The notes under the pieces are model-generated. The model was not told the origin of the DNA, ran no database searches, and saw only the letters and a program-made list of their open reading frames with translations. Shown one piece after another: positions 1 to 6,727 of a stretch of 15,164 bases of DNA (position 1 is its first letter; every line of letters begins with the position of its first letter). Source of the DNA: DAOUMU01 sp034409055 (GTDB lineage Bacteria; Chloroflexota; Anaerolineae; 4572-78; J111); NCBI GenBank assembly GCA_034409055.1, contig DAOUMU010000289.1, positions 1 to 15,164 on the forward strand, in the 5' to 3' direction. A program made the translations under genes and the position numbers.

Positions 1-205
1 GTCCCACAGGGAGGCTTCGCACTGACCCGCGTCTTTGGCGGCCAAAATCGCCGGTTCACGGAACCGGCTAGAGCGAAAACTACTGAAGGATTTATGCCGA
101 GCATTAGAGCTAATTTGGATGTACTGAGTCCGTCTTGCTCCCTTTTTCTGGGGAGAGAATTAGGGTGAGGGATGTTTTCATTACCTCCTCGAACAAATAC
201 CCCCC
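1..205. other. Left-edge region with hairpins, no convincing gene
   Basis: No gene can be assigned here. The stretch holds two adjacent inverted repeats: TTTGGC/GCCAAA around one base (34-46) and an 8-bp perfect stem GCCGGTTC/GAACCGGC with a 3-base loop (50-68). At 110-181 is a block whose minus strand begins CCCTCACCCTAATTCTCTCC, a C-rich pattern that looks like a dispersed intergenic repeat. A plus-strand frame is open from base 1 to the TGA at 166-168 (55 codons, cut by the window edge). It matches no family I recognise and runs through the repeat-like block, so it may be the tail of an upstream gene or chance. Confidence 0.35.
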
Positions 206-457
206 TTACAAATCTTTTTTGCTTCGTTTGCTCATAGACTCCTCCTCTCTACGCTGGTGCAGAACAATCTCATAAGGTAAGCTAATGGCCTCAGTGGGGC
301 AGATGTCCTGGCAAGCGCCGCTGTACTCGCAGGCTTCAGGTTTGATGACGAGGGCGAATTGGTTGACCAGGGCCAACACCTCGTTGGGACACACGATCAG
401 GCACAATTCGCAGCCGGTGCACTTGGCGGGGTCTATTTGGGGCAAGAAGTCGGTCAT
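206..457 (-). CDS. Small dicluster ferredoxin-type 4Fe-4S protein
   Basis: This 83-residue cytoplasmic electron carrier has two iron-sulfur motifs. The first is complete (C13-x2-C16-x2-C19-x3-C23-P, ending in CP as in bacterial ferredoxins). The second reads C43-x2-S46-x2-C49-x3-C53-P, so the usual second cysteine is a serine encoded by AGC. It could hold a [3Fe-4S] or a Ser/other-ligated cluster. The C-terminus is charged and lysine-rich. I chose the ATG at 457 because it has a G-rich ribosome site (AGGGGGG) 3 bases upstream and starts directly before the first motif. A GTG at 484 would add 9 residues. The gene is divergent from the Crp/Fnr regulator and has a class II-type Crp promoter, so regulation by that protein is likely. 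The redox partner is unknown. Confidence 0.85.
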   Translation of the reverse strand: MTDFLPQIDPAKCTGCELCLIVCPNEVLALVNQFALVIKPEACEYSGACQDICPTEAISLPYEIVLHQRREEESMSKRSKKDL

Positions 458-502
458 GTTCCCCCCTGGCCTGACGGAGGCCACTTTCCCATCTCAATTT
501 CC

Positions 503-545
503 AGTATAGCCATATTCTTCACTCCTGTATGCGACTTTTGTCACA
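503..545 (-). promoter_or_regulatory. Predicted class II Crp/Fnr-dependent promoter of the ferredoxin gene
   Basis: Read on the minus strand, a -10 box TATACT (508 to 503, 5/6 match to TATAAT) lies downstream of the Crp-type operator at 545-530. The operator centre (537.5) and the -10 centre (505.5) are 32 bp apart. This is the spacing of class II promoters, where the activator sits at -41.5 and replaces the -35 box. No good -35 box is present, as expected for activator dependence. Transcription would start near 496, giving a leader of about 40 bases before the ATG at 457. Confidence 0.55.
530..545. promoter_or_regulatory. Crp-type operator in the divergent region
   Basis: The plus strand reads TGCGA-CTTTTG-TCACA, and the minus strand TGTGA-CAAAAG-TCGCA. 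One half-site is a perfect match to the TGTGA-N6-TCACA consensus and the other has one mismatch. It lies between the ferredoxin gene and the Crp/Fnr-family gene, so autoregulation plus control of the ferredoxin is the simple reading. Relative to the rightward promoter it sits near -67, which is not a standard activating phase. Confidence 0.6.
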
Positions 546-569
546 TGCTTAAAACAAAGTTAAAGAAGT

Positions 570-598
570 TTGACACAGACTCTGGGTGGTGGGATAAT
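570..598 (+). promoter_or_regulatory. Sigma70-type promoter for the Crp/Fnr regulator and lipoprotein
   Basis: A perfect TTGACA (570-575), a 17-bp spacer and GATAAT (593-598, one mismatch to TATAAT) form a near-consensus promoter. It points right, toward the regulator gene at 781. The start site would be near 605, leaving a leader of about 175 bases that contains the hairpin at 656-690 and the palindrome at 720-745. Confidence 0.7.
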
Positions 599-655
599 CC
601 CTAAATTAAGGGTAGGGTGTTTTTTAAATAGTTTCTGTTGCAAAACGTAGCAAAG

Positions 656-690
656 GCATCCCTATGCCCGCCGTAGACGCATAGGGATGC
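656..690. repeat. Long hairpin, 12-bp perfect stem
   Basis: GCATCCCTATGC (656-667) and its reverse complement (679-690) flank an 11-base loop. It lies in the regulator's untranslated leader. There is no following T-run, so it is not an ordinary terminator. It looks like a dispersed intergenic palindrome, but an effect on leader RNA structure is possible. Confidence 0.7.
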
Positions 691-719
691 GTCCACTACA
701 CCCTCAAAGACGAAAATTA

Positions 720-745
720 GGAGTCCAAAGTGCACTTTGGACTCC
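720..745. repeat. Perfect 26-bp palindrome in the regulator leader
   Basis: The arm GGAGTCCAAAGTG (720-732) is followed with no loop by its exact reverse complement (733-745). It sits about 35 bases upstream of the chosen start codon. It could be an operator for a dimeric protein, an RNA hairpin, or a mobile repeat. It also covers the upstream GTG at 730, which argues against that GTG as the real start. Confidence 0.75.
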
Positions 746-770
746 AGCAGGATGACCTTATTTTCGGAGC

Positions 771-776
771 AGGAGG
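771..776 (+). promoter_or_regulatory. Shine-Dalgarno that fixes the regulator start
   Basis: A full AGGAGG lies 4 bases before the GTG at 781. The alternative GTG at 730 lies inside a palindrome and has no such site, so 781 is preferred. Confidence 0.7.
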
Positions 777-780
777 ATTT

Positions 781-1461
781 GTGCCGACACCGACCATCGA
801 TGACAAAACAAAATCATGGCTCAAAGCCGTGCCTTACTTCCGAGCTTTGGACGACGAGGCGTTGGAAACCGTAGCCCGGGAGGTGGTGGTTCGCCATTAC
901 CAGGCCGGCGAGCTGATTTTTTTAGAGGACGACCCTGATGCCGGGCTGCACCTGGTGGTGAAGGGGGTATGCAAAGTGTATCGCCTCTCGGAGGGGGGCC
1001 GAGAGCAGGTCCTGGCCATACTCAGACCGGGTGATTCTTGTAACGAGGTGCCGGTGGTGGATGGGGGACCCAATCCGGCCAACCTGGCGGCCCTGGAAGA
1101 TACCACGGTGTGGGTCATTTTGGCCGATTCTTTAGCCCGCTTACGCCAGCAATACCCCATGTTGAACGATATCATCATCAAAAATCTGGCCAGGCGCTGT
1201 CGCCAGTTAGTGCAACGGGTCTATAACCTGTCTTTCTTATCGGTCACCGGCCGTTTAGCCGCCTTTTTACTCCAGCAAAGCGACGAGCACAGCCAGTTGA
1301 GCCGCCGCCAGTGGACCCAGGATGAAATTGCCGCCCACTTGGGTACGGTGCGGGAGATGGTGGGCCGGGCTTTCAAGGAATTACAGGAAGCAAAACTGAT
1401 TGTCATTGACCGGCATCGGATCGAGATTCTGGATAGAGAGGGGTTGGAGGAGTTAACGTGA
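781..1461 (+). CDS. Crp/Fnr-family transcriptional regulator
   Basis: This 226-residue DNA-binding regulator has an N-terminal cyclic-nucleotide-binding-like beta-roll (about 17-120), a long dimer helix (about 122-155) and a C-terminal winged helix-turn-helix (about 156-226). The HTH has the classic pattern TQDEIAAHLGTVREMVGRAF (179-198). The ligand pocket region (about 88-104, NEVPVVDGGPNPANLA) lacks the Arg-Ser/Thr pair that grips cAMP phosphate in E. coli Crp. The N-terminal cysteine cluster of Fnr is also missing; only C64, C87 and C140 are present. The signal is therefore unknown. The length is normal for the family. The gene is divergent from a ferredoxin gene with a Crp-type site between them, and its TGA overlaps the ATG of the next gene, implying co-translation. 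Family assignment is firm; the regulon is inferred. Confidence 0.92.
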   Translation: MPTPTIDDKTKSWLKAVPYFRALDDEALETVAREVVVRHYQAGELIFLEDDPDAGLHLVVKGVCKVYRLSEGGREQVLAILRPGDSCNEVPVVDGGPNPANLAALEDTTVWVILADSLARLRQQYPMLNDIIIKNLARRCRQLVQRVYNLSFLSVTGRLAAFLLQQSDEHSQLSRRQWTQDEIAAHLGTVREMVGRAFKELQEAKLIVIDRHRIEILDREGLEELT

Positions 1462-4400
1462 TGCAGAAAATTTTGATCGCTATCATTTTCTTTGTGTTCA
1501 GTGTTTTATTCACTGCTTGCGGTCCGGCCGGCGAAATCAGGCTCGAGGCCGCTGCTCAGCAGGCGATTGAAGTGACCACGTCCATCCCAACCGACACCGC
1601 CCTGGCTCAGAAGCCCACCTCGACCCCCACCAATATCCCCCCGACCAAATCTACCCGACCTTCTGAGCCGGCCATCCCGGCCATCGTGGAGGAATTTTAC
1701 CAGGGTGTGCCGGCCGGCAACGGCTATCGCCCCCAGCGTGTGGCTATCGACAGCCAGCAGCGGCGTCTTTATACCTTCAACGAGGGCCTGGGCAGTATCC
1801 AGGCAGGCAACTCGATCAGCGTGATTGACCTGGACACGGGCCAGGTAACCGGCCTGCTCAAGCTAAACAACATGCAGGCGGAGGACCTGTCTCCTCCCAA
1901 TGCCCTGGATTTACAACTCGATCCCTATCGGCCGCGTCTCTACGCCCTGTGGGGTGATCCCTACGCCGACACCCCGGCCACCAACCTGACCATCATCGAT
2001 ACCGATCAGTTAACCATCCTCGACACCCTGCCCGGGGTGGAAGCCATCGCCCCCGGCCCAAACCGGCTCTACCTGGCCCACGATACGCGCCTGTGGGTCG
2101 TCAACCCGGACTCGCTGGCCGAACTGGGCTGGCGCACGCTTGAACCGCGTCGATTCAACGTGCCGGTCCGGCTCAACGTCGAGGCCAACCGGCTTTACCT
2201 GGGTCGGGGCCGGCCCTGGTCGTTGGAGATCTTTGCCGCCGACTCTCTGGCCCCCGTGGGCAGTTACCCCACGACCGGCGACCTGCTGCACGCCCTGATA
2301 GACGAGACAAACCAGCACCTGCTCGTAATCGAAAAGGAGGACAGCCAGGCCATGCTCCATACCCTTGATTACGATGGCCAGCCTCTGAGCAACCTGCCCC
2401 CGACCCCCCTAGCCGATAACGTCTACAGCAGCCTGCCCCTGGCCTTTACCGATCAAAGCCTCTATTTGGTCGAGCCTGATCCTGCCTCCTACGATACCTA
2501 CAGACTGCGAACCATGACCTGGCCAGACCTGACTGTCCTGGCCAGCCTGTCCCTGTTCCCTGTGCCCAACAATCTGGCCATCGATCCGGCCACCGGCCGG
2601 CTATACGCGCCTTACAGCAGTACCGGTAGCTACGTCCTGGCCATCGACCCGGCCGGCGAGACCATCGAAATGATCCACACCGCCCTGGACATCCTCGACG
2701 CCCTGGCCGACCCTGCCGCGAATCGGCTGTACGTGTTGAACGATCACGGTACCCTGCAAGTGTTAAACCTGACCAGCTACGAGGAAATGAGCCGGATGGA
2801 AACCGGCCTCGACATGTCAAACAGCCGGAACCGTTACCTGGCCCAATTATCGCTCGACCCAGGCCGAAAGCGCCTCTATCTCAGCGGCGACCCGGTGCGG
2901 ACTATCGACACCGCCTCCTTCCGGGTGACCGCCTATCCCGGCACACGCGGCCAGCTTACCCCCGATCCCGGCCGCGACCGGCTCTACCTGACCCCACCCT
3001 GTCGCTGCCGGGAGGAACAGTGCAACACCTTTATTCTCAGCGCCGACACTCTGACCGGCACCGAAACGCTTTTTCCGCCGGAAGACCCCCTTACCGCCCC
3101 CTGTGTGACCGCCACCACCCTGGACCATGACAATGAATTGCTTTATGCCACCATCTACAACGGCATCCCCGGTTCCAATAGCGGCGACTATTTCGCCGTG
3201 TTCGATACCGGGGCAGCTACCCCCCAGCAGATCTACACCGACTCCCAGATCAGTTACGGCGACATCGTGCTTGACCCCCTGCGCCAGCGCGCCTTTGCCC
3301 CCCGCTATCGTATGGACCGCTCTTTCATCTACCGCTTTGAGGCCCAGGGGCAAACCATCAGCCCCAGCCTGGAACTGGTCGGGGCTCAAGGCCAATTGGC
3401 CTACGATCCCCAAAATGATCGTCTCTACGCGGTTGACAATACCGTGCTGCAAGTCTACGACGGCGATTTGGCCCTGCTGGCCGAAATCAGCCTGCCCGGC
3501 GAATTTGAACTGCTGACCTTTGACCGGCAAAACCAGCGGTTGTACCTGGCCAGCAGCGGCGGCCGGCTGTTGGTGGTGGCCAGCAGCGGCGGCCAACTCG
3601 ACCCTCCCCCCCCGGCCAAGACGATCACCGACTACGTTCAACCGCAACACCTGTTCGTCGCTCCCGATGGTACCCGCTTTCTGATCGACGACTGGCGGCT
3701 TTATCGTGCCCGTGGCGATGGCCAGCCCTGGCAGTTGCTGGGTAAGGGCCTACCGGGCCGGCTGGTCAATGACCTGGCCATCTCCCCCCATTATGAACAA
3801 GACCGTACCCTGCTGGCCGGGCTGTGGCACTTCGGCCGGGGAGGGGGCCTGTACCGCTCCACCGACGGCGGCGACACCTGGTTGCCCACCACCCGCGGCC
3901 TGACCGATTTGGAGATTCAGCAGGTTGTCTTCTCGCCCACCTTTGCCCGGGACCGGACCGTCTTCCTGACCACCCTTGACCACGGCCTCTTCCGCTCCAC
4001 CGACGGCGGAGAGAGTTGGGTATCGCTGGCCGCCGGTTACGCCACCGATTCGTATGACCAAAAGGTGTCCCACCTGGCCCTCTCCCCTACCTTTGCCCGG
4101 GATGGGCTGATCTTCATCGGCCACTATGGCCTGCTCCGCTCCACCGACGGCGGCGAGACCTGGCAGTCCACCGGCCAGCCGGCCGGCCGGGTGGCCTTTT
4201 CGCCCTACTTTGCCCGGGGCGGCCTGATTTTGAACGAGGGCCGGTGGCGCAGCACCGACGGCGGCGACACCTGGGAGCCCACCGCCGTTGGGCTGGAGCA
4301 GAGCCAATACGGCGCCCAGCGAATCTTCTTTTCTCCTAAATTTACCGCCGACCAAACGGTTTACATTTTGCTGCGCGTAGGCGGCGACGCCCCCCTCAGC

Positions 4401-6068
4401 CTGCAACGCTCGGTTGACGCCGGTCGCTCCTGGCAATCGCTGCTGGGCGGCCTGCCCCCCGATTTTCGGTTGGCCGCAGCGGCCCTCCTGCCCACGGGGG
4501 AGTTGTCCCTGCGTAGCCTGGCCGGGCAAGAGGTGACCGTCGCTCCCGATAGACTCAAGTGGGGCCGGCCAACAGTCGATATGGCCGCGCTTGAGCTGCA
4601 AGACCTAGCCGTTGCTCCCGACGGGCCCATCTTCGTGGCCAACAGCGCCGCCGGAGTCTTCAAATCGACCGACCAGGGTCGGACCTGGATCGAGGTCGAT
4701 TTCCCGGCCCGGACCAACGAAACCCAACCGGCCCGGCTGGCCCTGGCCGAAGATGGTACCCTGTTTGCGGCCGTGGGCCCGGTGATCGAACGCAGTTTCG
4801 ACGGGGGGCAAACCTGGACCTACCTGAGCGACTTGCCGACCGGTTTGACGGTAACCGCCCTGGCCGTCTCGCCCAATTTTGCCGCCGATGACCTGGTGCT
4901 GGCCGGGGGAGATTACCGGCAAAACCAACTGCTTCGCTCGACCGATGGCGGCGACACCTGGCAGGTCGTCTTCGATGGAGCCACCGTCGAGGGAGCCTCG
5001 GACGTGAGCCTGATCGCCTTCTCCCCCCACTTCGCCACCGACGGCCAAGTCTATGCCTGGCTGCGAGAGGGGGGATTGCTGCACTCGATCGACGGGGGGC
5101 GCAGGTGGTCCCTGGTAACCAGCGAGCAGAGCGGGTATTTCGCCCAGTCCCTGGTCATTTCCCCTGATGACCGGCTCTACCTGGGCGCGCTCGGCGGGCA
5201 TCTGTTGGTGTCCACGGATGATGGCCAAACCTGGCTTGACCGGGGCGAGAATATTGCCGACGAGCGGGTCTGGAGCAGCAGTCTGGTCCAAACTGCCGAC
5301 GGCATCCTCTTTCTGGGCACCGACGTGGGCGTCTATCGCAGCCGAGACGGCGGCCAGACCTGGACCAGCGCCAGCGCCGGGTTGCCCCTGAATCCGGTTG
5401 AAGACACGCCCCAATCCATCCAGGTCTTGCGTCTCAGCAGCGAGCGGCTCTACGCGGCCCTGGCCGAGGGCGGCCTCTTTATCTCCGACGACGGGGGCCA
5501 ATCCTGGTCCAACGCCCTGACCGGCCGACGCGGTGTGGCCATGCAGGCCACCCCCACTCCGGCCCCCCGCCCCACCGACTTACCCACCCCGACTCCCCAA
5601 TTTCCGGCCTCGCCGGCCGATTGCCCCAATACTCCCGCTTACCTGGCTGATCTGTGGACCGGACGGGTGGCCCAACTGGGCTGCCCCCTGGCCGGTCAAA
5701 AGGTGATGATGGCCGAGCAGACCTTCCAGGGTGGCCACATGTTCTGGCGCAGCGACCTGGCCGCCATCTACGTCATCCCCTCGATTCAACCCTACGCCCG
5801 TTTCGACGATACCTGGGACGACAGCCAACCGGCCTACACCTGCCCGGACATCTCCCCCCCGCAAACCCCACCCACCCCCCAACGCGGCTTCGGCAAAGTG
5901 TGGTGCAGCCAGCCCAAGGTCCGCCAGCTCCTGGGCAACGTCACCAGCCAGGAGCACCTCTTTGAGGCGACGTTGCAGGAATTTGAAACCGGCTTGATGT
6001 TCCAGACGGACCAGGGGGTGACTTATGTTTTGGAGAGCCGGTTGAATGGCTGGGAGCGGGTGGAGTAG
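1461..6068 (+). CDS. Giant Asp-box/beta-propeller surface lipoprotein
   Basis: This is a 1535-residue predicted lipoprotein. The signal peptide ends in a lipobox (FTA-C20), followed by a Thr/Pro linker (about 45-70). Residues about 80-745 form a propeller-like region with many 'RLY' strands (NRLYLA, DRLYAV, QRLYLA), resembling YVTN/SMP-30-type repeats. Residues about 798-1350 carry 12 Asp-box repeats of S-x-D-x-G-x-T-W type, as in BNR/sortilin-like propellers. A Pro/Thr linker (about 1364-1385) leads to a C-terminal module (about 1386-1535) with LGCP, FxGGxMxWR and GFGKVW motifs, like LGFP-type surface modules. It is probably anchored outside the membrane and may bind glycans or other ligands; no catalytic site is evident. 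The ATG at 1461 overlaps the regulator's TGA (TGATG) and has GGAGGAG 8 bases upstream. A GTG at 1458 would add one residue. Substrate and role are unknown. Confidence 0.88.
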   Translation: MQKILIAIIFFVFSVLFTACGPAGEIRLEAAAQQAIEVTTSIPTDTALAQKPTSTPTNIPPTKSTRPSEPAIPAIVEEFYQGVPAGNGYRPQRVAIDSQQRRLYTFNEGLGSIQAGNSISVIDLDTGQVTGLLKLNNMQAEDLSPPNALDLQLDPYRPRLYALWGDPYADTPATNLTIIDTDQLTILDTLPGVEAIAPGPNRLYLAHDTRLWVVNPDSLAELGWRTLEPRRFNVPVRLNVEANRLYLGRGRPWSLEIFAADSLAPVGSYPTTGDLLHALIDETNQHLLVIEKEDSQAMLHTLDYDGQPLSNLPPTPLADNVYSSLPLAFTDQSLYLVEPDPASYDTYRLRTMTWPDLTVLASLSLFPVPNNLAIDPATGRLYAPYSSTGSYVLAIDPAGETIEMIHTALDILDALADPAANRLYVLNDHGTLQVLNLTSYEEMSRMETGLDMSNSRNRYLAQLSLDPGRKRLYLSGDPVRTIDTASFRVTAYPGTRGQLTPDPGRDRLYLTPPCRCREEQCNTFILSADTLTGTETLFPPEDPLTAPCVTATTLDHDNELLYATIYNGIPGSNSGDYFAVFDTGAATPQQIYTDSQISYGDIVLDPLRQRAFAPRYRMDRSFIYRFEAQGQTISPSLELVGAQGQLAYDPQNDRLYAVDNTVLQVYDGDLALLAEISLPGEFELLTFDRQNQRLYLASSGGRLLVVASSGGQLDPPPPAKTITDYVQPQHLFVAPDGTRFLIDDWRLYRARGDGQPWQLLGKGLPGRLVNDLAISPHYEQDRTLLAGLWHFGRGGGLYRSTDGGDTWLPTTRGLTDLEIQQVVFSPTFARDRTVFLTTLDHGLFRSTDGGESWVSLAAGYATDSYDQKVSHLALSPTFARDGLIFIGHYGLLRSTDGGETWQSTGQPAGRVAFSPYFARGGLILNEGRWRSTDGGDTWEPTAVGLEQSQYGAQRIFFSPKFTADQTVYILLRVGGDAPLSLQRSVDAGRSWQSLLGGLPPDFRLAAAALLPTGELSLRSLAGQEVTVAPDRLKWGRPTVDMAALELQDLAVAPDGPIFVANSAAGVFKSTDQGRTWIEVDFPARTNETQPARLALAEDGTLFAAVGPVIERSFDGGQTWTYLSDLPTGLTVTALAVSPNFAADDLVLAGGDYRQNQLLRSTDGGDTWQVVFDGATVEGASDVSLIAFSPHFATDGQVYAWLREGGLLHSIDGGRRWSLVTSEQSGYFAQSLVISPDDRLYLGALGGHLLVSTDDGQTWLDRGENIADERVWSSSLVQTADGILFLGTDVGVYRSRDGGQTWTSASAGLPLNPVEDTPQSIQVLRLSSERLYAALAEGGLFISDDGGQSWSNALTGRRGVAMQATPTPAPRPTDLPTPTPQFPASPADCPNTPAYLADLWTGRVAQLGCPLAGQKVMMAEQTFQGGHMFWRSDLAAIYVIPSIQPYARFDDTWDDSQPAYTCPDISPPQTPPTPQRGFGKVWCSQPKVRQLLGNVTSQEHLFEATLQEFETGLMFQTDQGVTYVLESRLNGWERVE
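3852..5508 (+). repeat. Array of 12 Asp-box repeats within the lipoprotein
   Basis: Asp-boxes fall at about residues 798, 844, 892, 929, 981, 1067, 1111, 1159, 1208, 1250, 1293 and 1341, mostly 37-52 residues apart, with one gap of 86 between boxes 5 and 6. Several are nearly identical in DNA (for example ACCGACGGCGGCGACACCTGG-type cores at 3861, 4258 and 4942), which suggests recent internal duplication or gene conversion. The wider gap marks a blade whose Asp-box has been lost or a boundary between two propellers. Confidence 0.8.
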
Positions 6069-6089
6069 CAGGTAAGGGGAGACGTTACA

Positions 6090-6128
6090 TTCATAGAACC
6101 AGAATTGACAATGAAAAAGTAACTTCCG
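6090..6128 (+). repeat. Two-box repeat, copy 1
   Basis: TTCATAGAAC (6090-6099), a 14-base spacer, then AAAAAGTAACTTCCG (6114-6128). It faces right and lies just before the sensor relic. Confidence 0.65.
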
Positions 6129-6281
6129 GTAAGGCAACCTCATAAAGCATCCAACCACTTACCCCGCTGGCAAGCCAAATTCTGGTTTGATGTAATATTC
6201 TGCTTGACCATCGCCGCTCAACCCCTCTATGCCCAAGAAGGTGACGAGCCAACACTATTCCCGGCACCTACTCAATTATAG
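6123..6281 (+). pseudogene. Relic of a propeller-sensor kinase N-terminus (signal peptide)
   Basis: Translated in frame, 6195-6245 gives IFCLTIAAQPLYAQEGD. This matches the signal peptide and mature start of the sensor at 11703 (IFCLTIAAQPTYAQEGD). The DNA is 45/51 identical, and all but one of the changed codons are synonymous. The frame has no start codon: an upstream ATG at 6111 is in frame but followed after two codons by TAA. It stops at the TAG at 6279-6281 with none of the propeller repeats. It is best read as the leftover of a duplicated sensor gene, removed or cut by a rearrangement. Confidence 0.7.
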
Positions 6282-6330
6282 CCACATCCCTGATTCTCAA
6301 ACCTAACATTTTTTACGCCATTTTTACAAT

Positions 6331-6379
6331 TTCATAGAACGTTAAAAGCGCCACTTGCAAGGCCAAAAAGTAACCTCCG
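6331..6379 (+). repeat. Two-box repeat, copy 2 (longer spacer)
   Basis: TTCATAGAAC (6331-6340), a 24-base spacer, then AAAAAGTAACCTCCG (6365-6379). The spacer is exactly 10 bases longer than in the other two copies, about one turn of the helix, so the two boxes keep the same face. Confidence 0.6.
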
Positions 6380-6495
6380 CTTTGAGCCTCTTTGCTGGCG
6401 GACACCCCTATAATTTACGGATAGCAACCCCGGAATATAGGGATGACTCTACTGAAAAAAGGTCTTTGACTACCAGTTGGTGGGGCGGACAGGCT

Positions 6496-6510
6496 AAAAA
6501 CCAGGTTTTT
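6496..6510. repeat. Short palindrome AAAAACC-A-GGTTTTT
   Basis: A 7-bp perfect stem around one base. A partner with central T lies at 6580-6594, so the two are reverse complements of each other. The sequence type resembles dispersed intergenic palindromes. Confidence 0.6.
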
Positions 6511-6579
6511 TGGTCCTTGAATTTAGAATATTGCCCCACTTGTTAGCTAAAATCAACCTGTCATCCCTGCTAATTTCTC

Positions 6580-6618
6580 AAAAACCTGGTTTTTTCAGGG
6601 GAGTCAGGGATGACTCCC
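6580..6618. repeat. Second AAAAACC/GGTTTTT palindrome with adjoining hairpin
   Basis: AAAAACC-T-GGTTTTT (6580-6594) is followed by GGGAGTCA (6599-6606), a GGGA loop and TGACTCCC (6611-6618), an 8-bp perfect stem. There is no T-run after the second hairpin. Neither is assigned a function. Confidence 0.6.
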
Positions 6619-6688
6619 GAAAACCGAGGCTGGTATCGGCCAAATACGGGCATGGGGCCAAGATTTCAGGCAGAGTTGCGATTGGGGT

Positions 6689-6727
6689 CGGAAGTTGCTT
6701 TTTTGATACACTTTACTGTTCTATGAA
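6689..6727 (-). repeat. Two-box repeat, copy 3 (inverted)
   Basis: On the minus strand this reads TTCATAGAAC (6727-6718), a 14-base spacer, then AAAAAGCAACTTCCG (6703-6689). Its length and box spacing are the same as copy 1. Confidence 0.65.

Larger units (their letters stand above)
6090..6727. mobile_element. Possible MITE-like non-autonomous element
   Basis: The left end (6090-6128) and the inverted right end (6689-6727) each span 39 bp and share an outer box TTCATAGAAC and an inner box AAAAAGYAACTTCCG, separated by 14 unrelated bases. A second left-type copy at 6331-6379 makes a nested 397-bp unit. Terminal inverted repeats of this kind, with no transposase inside, fit a MITE. No clear target-site duplication is visible. 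The alternative is a set of protein-binding sites. Confidence 0.4.

Noticed and set aside
110..181. 23-codon minus-strand frame after GAGGAGGT (MKTSLTL...)
   Set aside because: It translates a C-rich block that looks like a dispersed repeat, and the ribosome site is too close to the ATG.
730..780. Upstream GTG start for the Crp/Fnr gene
   Set aside because: The GTG lies in a perfect palindrome without a ribosome site, while the GTG at 781 has a full AGGAGG and gives a normal family length.
3852..5508. Repeats as a CRISPR array
   Set aside because: The repeats are in frame, encode Asp-boxes, and vary in spacing and sequence.
2847..6158. Long open frames on the minus strand across the lipoprotein gene
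   Set aside because: They mirror the GC-rich repeated codons of the real plus-strand gene, have low-complexity Gly/Gln/Ala-rich translations, no recognisable domain and no ribosome sites.
6404..6416. TATAAT within CCCCTATAATTTACGG as a promoter
   Set aside because: No suitable -35 box or extended -10 is present, and it lies in repeat-rich sequence over 400 bp from the next gene.
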